Positions 35,949 through 44,839 of a DNA stretch of 64,000 bases are shown in pieces. Origin of the DNA: an uncultured Tateyamaria sp. (GTDB lineage: Bacteria; Pseudomonadota; Alphaproteobacteria; Rhodobacterales; Rhodobacteraceae). The notes below the pieces were generated by a model. It did not search any database. It worked only from the letters and a program-made list of their open reading frames with translations, and was not told the origin of the DNA. The DNA is taken from contig NZ_CANLAG010000003.1 in NCBI RefSeq assembly GCF_947488715.1, forward strand, positions 124,001-188,000. Direction: 5' to 3'. Each line of letters opens with the position of its first letter. Positions within the stretch are counted from its first letter, which is position 1. The translations under genes were made by a program, and so were the position numbers.

Positions 35949-36892
35949 GGGCGTTGATAATCCGAGGCAGGTACGCGTGTCATCGCGTTGGTTATATGCG
36001 CGTTCTTTTCTATTTCGGAAATAATCCAGTCCCGAAACGCGGCGATATGGGGCCGTGTTTCGGCCCCGCTTGCACAGAGGAACCGGAAACGCGCGCCGGT
36101 GTCGAGCGCGACCGGAAAGGGGGCCACAAGTCGCCCGTCATTCAGATCCTTGACCACAAGCGCGCGCCGTCCCAGCACAACGCCCACCCCGGCCAGAGCG
36201 GCGTCAACGGCGTGATCCGCCTGGCTGAACCGCGGCCCGTGGGTAGGGGCGTGTTCGATCCCCATCGCCCGGAACCAGGTTTCCCAGTCGCTGCGCGGGT
36301 TGAGGTAATTTATGCTGTCGTCAAAGATCAGCGGCGCAGTTGTCAGGCTTTGGGGGGTCGGAAACCGTTCGGCCATGGCGGGGGTCATCACGGGGCAGAC
36401 CCATTCCTGGGCCAGAGGCACGGAATAGAGCCCCTCGTCCGTGGTACGCCCAAAGCGGATGGCCACGTCGATGGCGTCACGACCAAAGTCCATGAGCTTG
36501 AGCGAGGCGGAGAACCGCAATTCAATCTCCGGGTGCCTGTGCGCAAATTCGTAGAGGAGCGGGGCCAGCCATTTTGAGGTAAACGCCGGGCCTGCTGTCA
36601 CTGTAAGGGTATGATTGTCTTGCGTTCTTTCAGCGGATCGCCAAGCGGCGGCGAGCGTTTGAAATCCGTCTTGAACACCGGGCGCGAGGGCCTTGCCCGC
36701 GTCGGTCAATTCAACCGCTCGGTTCAAACGTCGAAACACAGGGGCGCCCAAATGCTGTTCCAGCGATTTGATCTGGAAGCTGAGGGCGGCGGGGGTGACG
36801 TGCAATTCCTCGGCGGCCTTGGCAAAGGACATGTGGCGCGCGGCGGCGTCGAAGGCACGCAGGGCGGTGAGAGGGGGCAGGCGATCCGACAT
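35945..36892 (-). CDS. GcvA-type LysR-family transcriptional regulator
   Basis: A 315-residue LysR protein. The winged helix-turn-helix lies at residues 5-65 (LTALRAFDAAARHMSFAKAA, then LHVTPAALSFQIKSLE), and the effector domain follows. The N-terminal pattern is that of the GcvA subgroup. It is first in an operon with the EamA exporter and is divergent from a small gene at 37012. Confidence 0.93.
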   Translation of the reverse strand: MSDRLPPLTALRAFDAAARHMSFAKAAEELHVTPAALSFQIKSLEQHLGAPVFRRLNRAVELTDAGKALAPGVQDGFQTLAAAWRSAERTQDNHTLTVTAGPAFTSKWLAPLLYEFAHRHPEIELRFSASLKLMDFGRDAIDVAIRFGRTTDEGLYSVPLAQEWVCPVMTPAMAERFPTPQSLTTAPLIFDDSINYLNPRSDWETWFRAMGIEHAPTHGPRFSQADHAVDAALAGVGVVLGRRALVVKDLNDGRLVAPFPVALDTGARFRFLCASGAETRPHIAAFRDWIISEIEKNAHITNAMTRVPASDYQRP

Positions 36893-37011
36893 GGTCAGTT
36901 AAGTACAGCTTGTGTGACGTGATGAAAAGTCTCGTTTGTCGTGGGGCGGTTCAGCGCGCATATTCATTTCAATTCAAGTCACATCGTTCAGCGCCCTAAG
37001 GGAGAGACACC

Positions 37012-37131
37012 ATGTTCGAGACATCTGCAAACGCCACCGTTCGTCAAGCCATGCAACAAGCCCACACAGACCGCGGTGCGGTTCTGGCTGGCGCCTGGAG
37101 CTGGTTGTTCGGAGCCAAGACTTCCCGCTGA
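37012..37131 (+). CDS. 39-residue small protein
   Basis: An AAGGGAGA ribosome-binding site precedes an ATG and 39 codons: MFETSANATVRQAMQQAHTD, then a hydrophobic tryptophan-rich tail AGAWSWLFG ending in basic residues. A near-perfect terminator follows 29 bases after the stop, so site, frame and terminator together support a real small gene. It is divergent from the GcvA-like regulator. Family not named; an amphipathic membrane peptide is possible. Confidence 0.6.
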   Translation: MFETSANATVRQAMQQAHTDRGAVLAGAWSWLFGAKTSR

Positions 37132-37160
37132 TGCGCGCGCGCCATCTTACGGGATTAGGA

Positions 37161-37193
37161 AAGGGCCGGTGCAGTGTTGCACCGGCCCTTTTT
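37161..37193 (+). terminator. Strong rho-independent terminator, bidirectional
   Basis: AAGGGCCGGTGCA (37161-37173), a four-base loop and TGCACCGGCCCTT (37178-37190) form a perfect 13-bp stem followed by TTT. It serves the small gene on the plus strand and lies 26 bases past the phaB stop on the minus strand. Confidence 0.88.
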
Positions 37194-37218
37194 CATGTTT
37201 GTCATGTCTATGCGCGGA

Positions 37219-37941
37219 TCAGACGAAGAATTGCGCGCCGTTGGCCGAGATGGTCGAGCCGTTGATAAAGCCCGAATCGTCGGAGGCGAGGAACACGACG
37301 CAGCGCGCGATTTCCTCTGGTTCGCCCAGACGGCCAGCGGGGATCTGCGCGATGATGGATTCGCGGACCTTTTCCGGGACGGCCATGACCATGTCGGTGC
37401 CGATGTAGCCGGGGCAGATTGCGTTGGCGGTGATGCCTGCGCGCGCGCCTTCCTGCGCCAGCGATTTGACGATGCCCAGATCGCCTGCCTTGGTCGCGGC
37501 ATAGTTCACCTGGGCGAACTGGCCTTTTTGACCGTTGATCGAAGAGATGACGATGACGCGGCCGAATTTACGCTCGCGCATGCCGGGCCAGATCGGGTGA
37601 ACGGTGTTGAACACGCCGGTCAAGTTGGTGTCGACGACTTCGTGCCACTGCTCGGGTGTCATGCGGTGGAACGGCGCGTCACGGGTGATACCGGCGTTGG
37701 CGACGACCACGTCGATAGGGCCCAGGTCCGATTCGACCTGTTCAAGGCCAGCCTTGGAGCTGTCGTAGTCGGCCACGTTCCACTTGTAGGTCTTGATGCC
37801 GGTTTCGCTGGTAAAGGCGGCGGCGGCTTCGTCGTTGCCGGCATAGGTTGCGGCGACGCTGTAACCTGCGTCCTTGAGGGCGGTTGAGATGGCCGCGCCG
37901 ATACCGCGCGATCCGCCGGTGACAAGTGCTACACGGGACAT
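37219..37941 (-). CDS. phaB: Acetoacetyl-CoA reductase PhaB
   Basis: A 240-residue short-chain dehydrogenase that reduces acetoacetyl-CoA to (R)-3-hydroxybutyryl-CoA for polyhydroxybutyrate. The cofactor motif TGGSRGIGAA, the catalytic Ser-Tyr-Lys set in VISSINGQKG and NYAATKAG, and the PhaB-like segment NAGITRDAPFHRM are present. An AAGGAG site precedes the ATG. It lies downstream of phaA on the same strand with 141 bases between. Confidence 0.96.
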   Translation of the reverse strand: MSRVALVTGGSRGIGAAISTALKDAGYSVAATYAGNDEAAAAFTSETGIKTYKWNVADYDSSKAGLEQVESDLGPIDVVVANAGITRDAPFHRMTPEQWHEVVDTNLTGVFNTVHPIWPGMRERKFGRVIVISSINGQKGQFAQVNYAATKAGDLGIVKSLAQEGARAGITANAICPGYIGTDMVMAVPEKVRESIIAQIPAGRLGEPEEIARCVVFLASDDSGFINGSTISANGAQFFV

Positions 37942-38050
37942 GAGGAGAACTCCTTTTGAGTGAATTTCATTTTATTTCGCTCAATTGCCGGATGAGCGCA
38001 ACATTATTACGTTCGCGAATGGCAATTTTGGCAAAAGTTTTGGGAGGGGT

Positions 38051-38072
38051 GGCGGTGCCCGGTGGCACCGCC
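38051..38072 (-). terminator. Hairpin after phaA
   Basis: On the minus strand GGCGGTGCC, a four-base loop and GGCACCGCC form a 9-bp stem starting 11 bases after the phaA stop. The downstream bases are not T-rich, so it may only pause or protect the transcript end. Confidence 0.4.
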
Positions 38073-38082
38073 GGAACGCAGA

Positions 38083-39258
38083 TCAGGGGCGTTCGAGGCA
38101 CATGGCAACGCCCATGCCGCCGCCGATGCAGAGAGTGGCGAGACCTTTTTTGGCGCCGCGACGCTGCATTTCAAAGAGCAGTGTGTTGAGGACGCGCGCG
38201 CCGGATGCACCGATAGGGTGCCCAATTGCGATGGCGCCGCCGTTCACGTTCACGATGGACGGATCCCAGCCCATGTCCTTGTTCACGGCGCAGGCCTGTG
38301 CGGCGAATGCTTCGTTTGCTTCGACGAGGTCGAGGTCATCGACGCTCCAGCCCGCTTTTTCCAATGCCTTGCGGCTGGCATAGATCGGACCCACGCCCAT
38401 GATGGACGGGTCGAGGCCAGCAGTTGCGTAGGATGCGATGCGGGCGAGTGGCTCGATGCCGCGCTTTTCCGCGTTGTCGGCACTCATCACCAATGCACCG
38501 GCGGCACCATCGTTCAGGCCCGACGCGTTTGCCGCGGTGACGGATCCCTCTTTGGTGAAGGCGGGGCGCATTTTGGCCATGGCTTCGAGGTTGGCGCCGT
38601 GGCGGATGTATTCGTCAGCATCGACGACGATGTCGCCCTTGCGGGTTTTGACGGTGAAGGGTGTGATCTCGTCCACAAACTTGCCGGCCTTTTGGGCGGC
38701 TTCAGCCTTGTTTTGGCTGGCGACGGCGAATTCGTCCTGTGCGTCACGGGTGATCTGCCATTGGTCGGCGACGTTTTCGGCCGTCTGACCCATGTGATAG
38801 CCGTTGAAGGCGTCCCACAAACCGTCACGGATCATCGTGTCGATGTATTTCAGGTCGCCCATCTTGTGACCGGCGCGCAGGGCTGCGGCGTGGGGGGAGA
38901 GCGTCATGTTTTCCTGACCACCCGCGGCGACGATGTCGGCGTCACCCAGTTGAACGTGTTGTGCGGCCAATGCCACGGCGCGCAGGCCGGAGCCGCAAAC
39001 CTGGTTGATGCCCCATGCGGCGCTTTCTTTGGGCAGGCCTGCGTTGATGTGTGCCTGACGTGCAGGGTTTTGGCCCTGTGCGGCTGTCAAAACCTGACCC
39101 AGAATGGTTTCGGACACTTCGGATTTGTCGATGCCTGCGCGTTCGACGATGGCCTCAAGCATTGTTGTGCCAAGGTCGTGGGCGGGCGTGTTGGCAAATG
39201 AACCACCAAAACTGCCAACGGCAGTTCGGGCAGCAGATGCAATGACGATGTTTGTCAT
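38083..39258 (-). CDS. phaA: Acetyl-CoA acetyltransferase (beta-ketothiolase) PhaA
   Basis: A 391-residue thiolase that condenses two acetyl-CoA. The acyl-accepting Cys88 lies in [11 protein letters not shown], and the C-terminal catalytic residues are His347 (GHPIGASG) and Cys377 (LCIGGGMG). With phaB it makes the polyhydroxybutyrate monomer; phaC is not in this window. The gene order phaA-phaB is usual in this group. Confidence 0.96.
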   Translation of the reverse strand: MTNIVIASAARTAVGSFGGSFANTPAHDLGTTMLEAIVERAGIDKSEVSETILGQVLTAAQGQNPARQAHINAGLPKESAAWGINQVCGSGLRAVALAAQHVQLGDADIVAAGGQENMTLSPHAAALRAGHKMGDLKYIDTMIRDGLWDAFNGYHMGQTAENVADQWQITRDAQDEFAVASQNKAEAAQKAGKFVDEITPFTVKTRKGDIVVDADEYIRHGANLEAMAKMRPAFTKEGSVTAANASGLNDGAAGALVMSADNAEKRGIEPLARIASYATAGLDPSIMGVGPIYASRKALEKAGWSVDDLDLVEANEAFAAQACAVNKDMGWDPSIVNVNGGAIAIGHPIGASGARVLNTLLFEMQRRGAKKGLATLCIGGGMGVAMCLERP

Positions 39259-39396
39259 GGGGGAAAATCCTCTGTCAGTTAAACGAGGAAATCCGAGACA
39301 TGCACGTCCGTCTGCACGTTGTGCGGGCCCCAGATTGCCCCGCGATTGACCGTGCGATACCGGATTCGCGCCGTAGTCGCAAACGGACAGGGTGTC

Positions 39397-40236
39397 TCAG
39401 GCGCGCATACCCGCCTTGCGCCGTTCACTGGCCAGCCAGCCGGGCCGGACCTGCGGGGCCTGGAAATAGTAGCCTTGCAAGCAGTCGACACCCAATTGCA
39501 TCAGCATCTCGACGTCTTCGGCGCGTTCCACACCCTCACCGACCACCAGCATGTCAAAGTGATGCCCGATCTGGATCATCGCACGTGTCAGAACCTGGGT
39601 GTCGGGATCGTCGGCAATGCCCGCGCAAAACTGCATGTCGATCTTGAGCACGTCAAAGAAGAATTCCTTGAAATACCGCAACGCGGTGTAGCCCGCGCCA
39701 AAGTCATCCAGCGCAAAACAGATGCCACGCGCGCTCAACCGGTCCATGAAGTCGACAACCAGTTCAGGCTGGTCCATGGCCGACCCCTCGGTGATTTCGA
39801 GGATCAGGCGTTCGCCGACGGTCGCGTCTTTTTTCAGCCAGCGGTTCAGCGTCTGCATCCAGCGCTGGTATCCGATGGACCGCGCCGACATATTGATCGA
39901 AATCCGCACCGACGGGTTTTCGTGCAACGTGCGCAGGCCCATGTTCAGCGCGACAACGTCTATTTCGCGGCCCAGTTCCGCCCGTTCGACGACGGGCATG
40001 AAATCCTTGGCCGGAATGATGCGACCGGTATCGTCCATGACGCGGATCAGGCCCTCATAGAACCCGACGCGGCCCGAATCCTGGGCAATCACCACAGGTT
40101 GGAACGCCAGCAAGGTCTGTTGATGTTTGACCGCCTGTGTCACCATTTCCAGTGTGTCACGGTCCCGGTTCATCACCGCCGCATTGAGCGGGTTGTCGGC
40201 GCCAGACGGCAGATCAATTGGTTTGAATTTGGCCAT
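39397..40236 (-). CDS. EAL-domain cyclic-di-GMP phosphodiesterase
   Basis: A 279-residue cytoplasmic protein that is almost only an EAL domain. The name-giving motif reads EGL (Glu61), and the other catalytic set appears intact: INMSARS (Asn), ILEITEGS (Glu), LDDFGAGYTAL (Asp-Asp), DVLKID (Lys), VVGEGVE (Glu) and LQGYYF (Gln). It should therefore hydrolyse c-di-GMP. No sensor or membrane domain is attached. It is divergent from rpsD across 440 bases. Confidence 0.9.
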   Translation of the reverse strand: MAKFKPIDLPSGADNPLNAAVMNRDRDTLEMVTQAVKHQQTLLAFQPVVIAQDSGRVGFYEGLIRVMDDTGRIIPAKDFMPVVERAELGREIDVVALNMGLRTLHENPSVRISINMSARSIGYQRWMQTLNRWLKKDATVGERLILEITEGSAMDQPELVVDFMDRLSARGICFALDDFGAGYTALRYFKEFFFDVLKIDMQFCAGIADDPDTQVLTRAMIQIGHHFDMLVVGEGVERAEDVEMLMQLGVDCLQGYYFQAPQVRPGWLASERRKAGMRA

Positions 40237-40542
40237 GGGCAGCAGCCATCCCCTTGTCTCAAAGTTATGTGATCATTGGCGTGAGGTCGTAAAATTGGTC
40301 TTAATGTTTGCATTTTGTTCCAATTTTAGTTGTTAACCAAAGTGAAGGGTTCATCGGGCCAATAGCTTTGAAAAATTGATCATTAGGGACGTGCTGCGGC
40401 GATGGTCCGGCAGTGTTCTGGCACGGCGCGGTTAATGTTGCCGTGATGTTCGGTCGATTTTTATAGAAAGATGCGCTGGTTTTTCTGTGGCTCCGTTTCA
40501 ATTGCTTTGGATTCGGTGCGCGATGCGTCGGGGAATAGGTCG

Positions 40543-40570
40543 TTGACTCTGGTTTGGCGCTGCGTATAAG
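40543..40570 (+). promoter_or_regulatory. Candidate promoter of rpsD
   Basis: TTGACT at 40543-40548, a 16-base spacer and TATAAG at 40565-40570. A transcript would start around 40577 and carry a leader of about 100 bases. Confidence 0.6.
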
Positions 40571-40594
40571 CGCGGCTTCATTGGTGTTGGTGGC

Positions 40595-40667
40595 CCCCGC
40601 AAGGGGTTTCCTGTCGGTCCGGCAAAATCCGGTCAGAGGACAACGCCCTTCGAAACCTGAACGAAGG
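40595..40667 (+). promoter_or_regulatory. Structured rpsD leader with sequestered ribosome-binding site
   Basis: CCCC-GCAA-GGGG (40595-40606) is a stable tetraloop hairpin. CCTTCG (40647-40652) can pair with CGAAGG (40662-40667), which contains the start of the AAGGAG ribosome-binding site ten bases before the GTG. S4 represses its own operon in other bacteria by binding such leaders, so this may be an autoregulatory site (inference). Confidence 0.4.
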
Positions 40668-40676
40668 AGATCAGCC

Positions 40677-41297
40677 GTGACAAAACGCACAGCTGCCAAG
40701 TACAAGATTGATCGCCGCATGGGCGAAAACATTTGGGGTCGCCCCAAATCCCCCGTCAACCGTCGTGAATATGGCCCCGGCCAGCACGGTCAGCGCCGCA
40801 AAGGCAAGCTGTCGGATTTCGGTATCCAGCTGCGCGCCAAGCAGAAGCTCAAGGGCTACTACGGCGACCTGACCGAAAAGCAGTTCCGCCGCATCTATGC
40901 CGAAGCCGAGCGTGTCAAAGGCGACACCGGTGAAAACTTGATCGGCCTGCTGGAGCGCCGCCTGGACGCGGTTGTGTACCGTGCCAAGTTCGTGGCCACA
41001 GTGTTTGCCGCGCGTCAGTTCGTGAACCACGGTCACGTCCGTGTAAACGGCCGCAAGGTCAACATCCCCTCCTACCGCGTGAAGGAAGGCGACGTGATCG
41101 AAGTGCGTGACCGTTCCAAGCAACTGGCGGTTCTGATCGAGGCAACACAACTGCCCGAGCGTGACGTGCCGGACTATATCGACGCGGATCACTCCAAGAT
41201 GACGGCGACATTCGTGCGCACCCCTGCGCTGGGCGATGTGCCGTATCCGGTGATGATGGAACCGAACCTCGTGGTCGAATTCTACGCCAAGAACTAA
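40677..41297 (+). CDS. rpsD: 30S ribosomal protein S4
   Basis: A 206-residue protein that nucleates 16S rRNA 5'-domain assembly. The N-terminal [19 protein letters not shown] and the S4 RNA-binding domain ([14 protein letters not shown] and [18 protein letters not shown]) are clear. The start is GTG at 40677 after an AAGGAG site; the in-frame extension upstream is leader RNA. It forms a single-gene unit ended by a strong terminator. Confidence 0.98.
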   Translation: MTKRTAAKYKIDRRMGENIWGRPKSPVNRREYGPGQHGQRRKGKLSDFGIQLRAKQKLKGYYGDLTEKQFRRIYAEAERVKGDTGENLIGLLERRLDAVVYRAKFVATVFAARQFVNHGHVRVNGRKVNIPSYRVKEGDVIEVRDRSKQLAVLIEATQLPERDVPDYIDADHSKMTATFVRTPALGDVPYPVMMEPNLVVEFYAKN

Positions 41298-41328
41298 GCG
41301 CGCAGGACTACCTGTTTCGCGAGATTTC

Positions 41329-41358
41329 AAGGGCTGCCCGGATCGGGCGGCCCTTTTT
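41329..41358 (+). terminator. Rho-independent terminator after rpsD
   Basis: AGGGCTGCCCG (41330-41340), loop GAT, CGGGCGGCCCT (41344-41354) with one G-U pair, then TTTT. It lies 32 bases after the rpsD stop. Confidence 0.88.
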
Positions 41359-41462
41359 GCTGTGCGACGGGACGTTTTGCCGCTGTGAGGATGCGCACGT
41401 GTCGCAGGGGCGGACGCCAAAGTCGCGCATAGGGTGACAGGGCATTGTCCAAGGAGAGCCCC

Positions 41463-41948
41463 ATGTTCACTGGCCCCCGCGTTTCTGCCTGTAACTTGTC
41501 CCCGAAGAGTGCGCTGCAAACGCGTGTTGTGCGCGGCGACTTTCTGGATTGTTATTGCGTGTCCAGCACCGCCTCACCCCGCACTGCCGCCGAGATCATC
41601 ACGGCCTTTCCCGGTTGGGCGCAAGCGCTGGTACGGTTGCGGGCGCTTGTGACGGCGCCGTTTGGACTGTCTCAGGATGGCCCAAATGCTGCGGACAAGC
41701 TGGGCCCGTTTCCGGTCGAGAGTGAAACCGGGACCGAGTTGATCGCGGGGTTCAACGACAAACATCTCGATTTTCGGGTGTCGGTGCGGTCCGAGGACGG
41801 AGTTGTGTCGCTGGCCACCTGGGTGCATCCGCACAACGTGGGCGGGCGGATTTACCTCGCGGCCATCATGCCGTTTCACATCCTGATTGCCCGCGACGCG
41901 CTTGCGCGGGTGGCGCGTGCGCCGGTGTCGCCGCCGCACGCAGCCTGA
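41463..41948 (+). CDS. DUF2867-type protein
   Basis: A 161-residue soluble protein. It carries features I associate with DUF2867: an early DFLDCYCV, a central ALVRLRALVTAPFGL, and a C-terminal YLAAIMPFHILIARDAL. An AAGGAGAG site lies just before the ATG. It is convergent with ridA, with four bases between stops. Function unknown. Confidence 0.78.
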   Translation: MFTGPRVSACNLSPKSALQTRVVRGDFLDCYCVSSTASPRTAAEIITAFPGWAQALVRLRALVTAPFGLSQDGPNAADKLGPFPVESETGTELIAGFNDKHLDFRVSVRSEDGVVSLATWVHPHNVGGRIYLAAIMPFHILIARDALARVARAPVSPPHAA

Positions 41949-41952
41949 CGCA

Positions 41953-42297
41953 TCACAGGTCGTAAACAGCGTCCACGATGAACTCGACCTTGAGCTCTGG
42001 ACGCGCCAGTTTGGCCTCACCGCAGGCGCGGGCGGGCGCGTGACCGGCGGGCACCCACGCATTCCAGACTTCGTTCATTCCGGCGAAATCCTGCATGTCT
42101 GCCAGCCAGATGGTGACGCGCAGCATATGTTCCTTGGATGAACCGGCACGGTCGAGCAGCGTTTCGATATTGGCCAGGCACGTGCGGACCTGATCCTGGA
42201 TCGTGTCGCCTTCGGCCACCTGACCGGTCAGATAGGCGATGCCGTTGTGTTTCACGATCTTGGAAGAGCGTGCGCCAGTGTCGATGCGTTCAGTCAT
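41953..42297 (-). CDS. ridA: RidA/YjgF-family protein
   Basis: A 114-residue trimeric enamine/imine deaminase-type protein. The conserved C-terminal ARACGEAKLARPELKVEF contains the Arg that binds the substrate carboxylate in RidA enzymes. The ATG at 42297 gives the family N-terminus; another in-frame ATG lies nine codons upstream. It is divergent from the LysR regulator of the next cluster by about 100 bases and may belong to its regulon (inference). Confidence 0.9.
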   Translation of the reverse strand: MTERIDTGARSSKIVKHNGIAYLTGQVAEGDTIQDQVRTCLANIETLLDRAGSSKEHMLRVTIWLADMQDFAGMNEVWNAWVPAGHAPARACGEAKLARPELKVEFIVDAVYDL

Positions 42298-42400
42298 AGG
42301 GGGATGCCTTGTGTCAGTTGCCATTGCGCGCCCCTCATGGACTTGGAAGGCGGGTTAAGGCAAACAGAAACAAGTTGAATTGACTTCAGGGGTGCTGAAT

Positions 42401-43303
42401 TTGGCGATCAAGCTGGAGATGCTGCGGTGTTTCACCGCTGTCGCGCAGCGCGGCAGCCTTGCGGACGCTGCCGAGGCGCTTGGGCGCACGCCGTCGGCTG
42501 TTTCCATGATGCTCAAGCAGTTCGAAGAACACGTGGGCGCACCCCTGTTCGAGACTGCGCGCAAGTCGCGGCTGACCCCGTTGGGGCGGTTGATCTATGA
42601 CGAGGCACGCCGTGAGGTCAGCCATTTTGCCAAAACCGTGTCGGTCATTGAAGGCATGGCGCGGTCCGAGTTCGGCTATCTGCGGTTGGCGGTCACGCCC
42701 TCCGTGGCCAGTGTTGTTCTACCGCCGGTCGTCCAGGCCTTTGTTGCCGCGCACCCACAAATCCAGATCGACATTCGCGACATGGATTCCGGTGCCATAG
42801 CGGACGAGTTGTCCCGCGACCGCGCAGATGTTGGCATTGGGTCACTGCCCGAGATCGACGGCATGACGCGCCGCGCCCTGTTCAGCGATGCGTTTGGTGT
42901 TGTGTGCCGTGCCGATGCCCCGCTGGCGCGCGATTGGGACAGCCTGACCTGGAGCGACATGGCGGATCACCGGCTGATTTCCAACGGCATGTGCGAAATG
43001 ATCACCGACCCGGATTTCCAGCCTATCCTTGCCGAGTCGCGGATGCGGGTGCCAAATCTGACGTCGCTGTTGAGCCTTGTGCGCGAAGGGGTCGGGATCA
43101 CCGTCCTGCCCCGAATGGCGCTGTCACAGGCACAGTCGGATCTGGTGTTCCTGCCGTTGACGGATGTTACTGCGCGCCGGACGGTCCACATGGTCACCGC
43201 GCGCCCCGCACATCTGGCCCCTGCGGTGCAGGCCTTTACCGCGCTGGTCGCGCAGATGCAGGGGGCGGCGCAGTTGGCGGTCGAGCCGGTTCAGGATCGC
43301 TGA
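42401..43303 (+). CDS. LysR-family transcriptional regulator
   Basis: A 300-residue LysR protein. The DNA-binding helix-turn-helix is in LRCFTAVAQRGSLADAAEAL, and the effector-binding domain runs from about residue 90. The start is uncertain: TTG at 42401 has an AGGGGTG element upstream and gives MAIKLEMLRCF; GTG at 42392 or ATG at 42419 are alternatives. It precedes the aldehyde dehydrogenase cluster and is the likely local regulator. Confidence 0.9.
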   Translation: MAIKLEMLRCFTAVAQRGSLADAAEALGRTPSAVSMMLKQFEEHVGAPLFETARKSRLTPLGRLIYDEARREVSHFAKTVSVIEGMARSEFGYLRLAVTPSVASVVLPPVVQAFVAAHPQIQIDIRDMDSGAIADELSRDRADVGIGSLPEIDGMTRRALFSDAFGVVCRADAPLARDWDSLTWSDMADHRLISNGMCEMITDPDFQPILAESRMRVPNLTSLLSLVREGVGITVLPRMALSQAQSDLVFLPLTDVTARRTVHMVTARPAHLAPAVQAFTALVAQMQGAAQLAVEPVQDR

Positions 43304-43387
43304 AGCCTGGTTCAGAAAATTTCGAGTGCCTGAATCGCCGGATGCACGTAACTCTGAGGTCGCAAGACCAACGGGCAGGGGACCGGC

Positions 43388-44839
43388 ATGCAAGACCATG
43401 GACAGAACTACATCGCCGGAGAGTGGGTTGATGGCACTTCGCAAATCGAAAACCACAACCCGTCGGATCTGAGCGACCTAGTGGGCGTCTTTGCCCAAGC
43501 GAGCGCGGATCAATTGGATGACACGCTTGATCAGGCGCAGCGCGCACAGGCGGAATGGGCGGCATATGGGCTGGAGCGCAAGCAGGCGGTGCTGTCGGCC
43601 ATCGGCACCGAGATGATGGCGCGCGCCGAAGAGCTTGGCACCCTTCTGAGCCGGGAAGAGGGCAAGCCGCTGGCCGAAGGCAAGGGCGAGGTTTACCGGG
43701 CCGGTCAGTTCTTTACCTACTATGCGGCGGAGTGCCTGCGCCAGCTGGGTGAAAACGCGGATTCGGTGCGCGATGGTGTCGAGATTGACGTGCGGCGCGA
43801 ACCCGTGGGCGTCGTGGCGATCATCTCGCCCTGGAATTTCCCGACTGCCACCGCATCATGGAAGATCGCGCCGGCCCTTTGCTACGGCAATGCGGTTGTG
43901 TGGAAACCGGCGAACATCACGCCGGCCTCTGCCGTGGCACTGACAGAAATCATATCACGTCAGGATATACCCAAGGGGCTGTTCAGCCTGGTGATGGGGT
44001 CCGGGCGCGACATCGGGCAACGACTGGTCGAAAGTCCGAAGGTCAACGCGATTTCGTTCACCGGCTCGGTGCCGGTGGGCAAGGGGATCGCGGCGGCGGC
44101 CATTCAGAACCTGACGCGCGTGCAGATGGAAATGGGGTCGAAAAACGCGCTGGCGGTCATGGACGATGCCGACTTGGATCTGGCTGTGTCACTGGCGCTG
44201 GGCGGGGCCTTTGGCGGGACGGGTCAGAAATGCACCGCGTCGTCGCGACTGGTTGTGCATGCGGCGGTTCACGACGCCTTTGTCGACAAACTGGTGGCAG
44301 GGGCGCAGGCGATGACCGTGGGGCATGCGTTGCAGGACGGCACGCAGATCGGTCCGGTGGTCAGCGCCCAGCAGTTGGCGGAAAACCTGGCCTATGTCGA
44401 TCTGGGCCGTTCCGAGGGGGCCGAGCTGGCCTGTGGTGGTGTCCGCCTGCAGATGCCGCATGACGGTTATTACATGTCGCCGGGTGTCTTTCTGAACACG
44501 ACAAATGACATGCGCATCAACCGCGAAGAAATGTTTGCGCCGCTCACCTCCGTGATCAAAGTGGACAGCTATGAGGCCGCCCTGGCCACGGTGAACGACA
44601 CGACATTTGGTCTGACATCTGGTATCGTGACGCAGAACCTGGCGCGTGCCACACATTTCCGCCGCAATGCCCGGACCGGAGTTGTCACGGTGAACCTGCC
44701 CACTGCGGGGACCGACTATCACGTGCCCTTTGGCGGGCGCGGCGACAGTTCGTATGGGCCGCGCGAGCAGGGCAAGGCGGCGGCGGAGTTTTATACAACG
44801 GTCAAGACGGCCTACATCAGTGCAGGAACGCCAATGTGA
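43388..44839 (+). CDS. NAD(P)-dependent aldehyde dehydrogenase
   Basis: A 483-residue ALDH. The catalytic Cys lies in GGTGQKCTASSR, and the general-base Glu in QMEMGSKNALAV; the N-terminal YIAGEWVDG is typical. The pattern resembles alpha-ketoglutaric semialdehyde dehydrogenases, but that substrate is not proven. The stop TGA overlaps the next ATG (TGATG), coupling it to the M19-type gene. Confidence 0.93.
   Translation: MQDHGQNYIAGEWVDGTSQIENHNPSDLSDLVGVFAQASADQLDDTLDQAQRAQAEWAAYGLERKQAVLSAIGTEMMARAEELGTLLSREEGKPLAEGKGEVYRAGQFFTYYAAECLRQLGENADSVRDGVEIDVRREPVGVVAIISPWNFPTATASWKIAPALCYGNAVVWKPANITPASAVALTEIISRQDIPKGLFSLVMGSGRDIGQRLVESPKVNAISFTGSVPVGKGIAAAAIQNLTRVQMEMGSKNALAVMDDADLDLAVSLALGGAFGGTGQKCTASSRLVVHAAVHDAFVDKLVAGAQAMTVGHALQDGTQIGPVVSAQQLAENLAYVDLGRSEGAELACGGVRLQMPHDGYYMSPGVFLNTTNDMRINREEMFAPLTSVIKVDSYEAALATVNDTTFGLTSGIVTQNLARATHFRRNARTGVVTVNLPTAGTDYHVPFGGRGDSSYGPREQGKAAAEFYTTVKTAYISAGTPM

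Larger units (their letters stand above)
40237..40676. other. 440-base gene-free region between EAL gene and rpsD
   Basis: An AT-richer divergent promoter region. Near 40333 a TTGTTAACC stretch could serve the EAL gene. On the rpsD side it holds a good promoter (40543-40570), a CCCC-GCAA-GGGG hairpin (40595-40606) and a hairpin covering the ribosome-binding site (40647-40667). I see no convincing small gene. Confidence 0.6.

Noticed and set aside
37980-38020. TTGC-N9-GCAA repeat in the phaB upstream region as a PhaR site
   Set aside because: It is too short and not close enough to any known PhaR motif to call.
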